From: Chloroflexota bacterium
Lineage (GTDB): Bacteria > Chloroflexota > Dehalococcoidia > SZUA-161 > JAUWZY01
Length of the DNA: 5,473 nt
Reading direction: 5' to 3'
Assembly: GCA_030615045.1 (NCBI GenBank)
Contig: JAUWZY010000061.1
Coordinates: 1 to 5,473 of the forward strand
The notes under the pieces were generated by a model. It saw nothing but the letters and a program-made list of their open reading frames with translations. It was not told where the DNA came from and made no database searches. Below are positions 5,162 through 5,473 of this stretch, in pieces. How positions within the stretch are numbered: the first letter of the stretch is position 1; each line of letters opens with the position of its first letter. The translations under genes were made by a program, and so were the position numbers.

Positions 5162-5473
5162 GTTTGCTTAATAGAAGTCTGGTCACAATAGATGATCTGT
5201 CAAACGAGGAAATCGAGGCGGTATTTTCCATAGCTGATGAAATGTCTGAGAGAATAGATGCGCAGACTGGCATTTGTAAGGGCAAGATTCTGGCGACCTT
5301 GTTCTTTGAGCCAAGCACGCGGACGAGATTGTCCTTTGAGGCTGCGATGCACAGGTTGGGAGGTAGCGTAATATCTGCGGTAGAGATGGGGGTGACCTCG
5401 CTGTCCAAGGGCGAGAGCATCGCTGATATGGCAAGGGTAGTGGGACACTATGCGGATATCATCGCCATCAGGC
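5158..5473 (+). CDS. pyrB: Aspartate carbamoyltransferase catalytic subunit, N-terminal part (partial)
   Basis: Catalyses carbamoyl phosphate + L-aspartate to N-carbamoyl-L-aspartate, the committed step of pyrimidine synthesis, in the cytoplasm. Only the first 105 codons are present; the frame is still open at the window edge. Seen: the carbamoyl-phosphate loop FFEPSTRTRLSFE (49-61), with S53-T54-R55-T56 binding the phosphate, and the SLSKGES segment (81-87), whose K84 matches the lysine that reaches into the neighbouring subunit's active site. The ATG overlaps the pyrR stop in ATGA, and a strong AAGGAGG (5147-5153) lies inside the end of pyrR, so it is translated from the same message. Ornithine carbamoyltransferase shares the STRTR loop, but the SKGES segment and the pyrR neighbour favour PyrB. 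Further pyr genes probably follow. Confidence 0.95.
   Translation, partial: MSLLNRSLVTIDDLSNEEIEAVFSIADEMSERIDAQTGICKGKILATLFFEPSTRTRLSFEAAMHRLGGSVISAVEMGVTSLSKGESIADMARVVGHYADIIAIR

Overview
The window looks like a piece of a bacterial chromosome from the Chloroflexota, most likely near class Dehalococcoidia. That reading rests on recall of 16S rRNA sequence: the 5' half of a 16S gene (minus strand) carries stretches I associate with that group, such as the GGATAAACGCTAGCGG start and the GTAAAACGTAGGAGGCGAGC segment after the 530 loop. No alignment was run. The genes are tightly packed, with strong Shine-Dalgarno sites and sigma-70-like promoters close to consensus.

Layout. Positions 1-792 are the 5' part of a 16S rRNA gene read leftwards and cut by the window edge. 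Positions 793-949 are a divergent control region: a near-perfect rRNA promoter faces left, and a separate TTGACA/TAAAAT promoter faces right. Positions 950-3013 encode a cytoplasmic molybdopterin (Mo/W-bisMGD) oxidoreductase with an N-terminal 4Fe-4S site and a cysteine metal ligand, with no partner subunit in view. Positions 3014-3202 hold no intact gene, only two short overlapping coding-like pieces that may be a gene relic. Positions 3203-3760 encode a small nitroreductase-family flavoprotein. It converges on, and overlaps by 10 bp, an isochorismatase-family cysteine hydrolase on the minus strand (3751-4377). Positions 4378-4573 are a second divergent control region, followed by pyrR (4574-5161) and the start of pyrB (from 5158, running off the window).

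How the parts work together. The clearest regulatory system is the pyrimidine operon leader. A consensus promoter is followed by a PyrR RNA-binding loop matching the known consensus at 13 of 14 positions. After that comes a terminator hairpin whose 3' arm is the pyrR Shine-Dalgarno site and whose U-tract is the spacer to the start codon. PyrR made from this message would be expected to bind the loop when UMP/UTP is plentiful, shutting down pyrR and pyrB. A 20-bp perfect palindrome sits between the pyr promoter and the divergent hydrolase promoter and overlaps both -35 boxes. The nitroreductase and hydrolase belong to the same superfamilies as RutE and RutB of pyrimidine degradation, which is suggestive beside pyrR-pyrB but far from proof.

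I see no CRISPR array, tRNA, insertion sequence, phage gene or clear novel system. The most unusual items are the compact pyr attenuator, the inverted repeats spanning the convergent gene ends, and a cluster of deviations from conserved 16S positions at the left edge.
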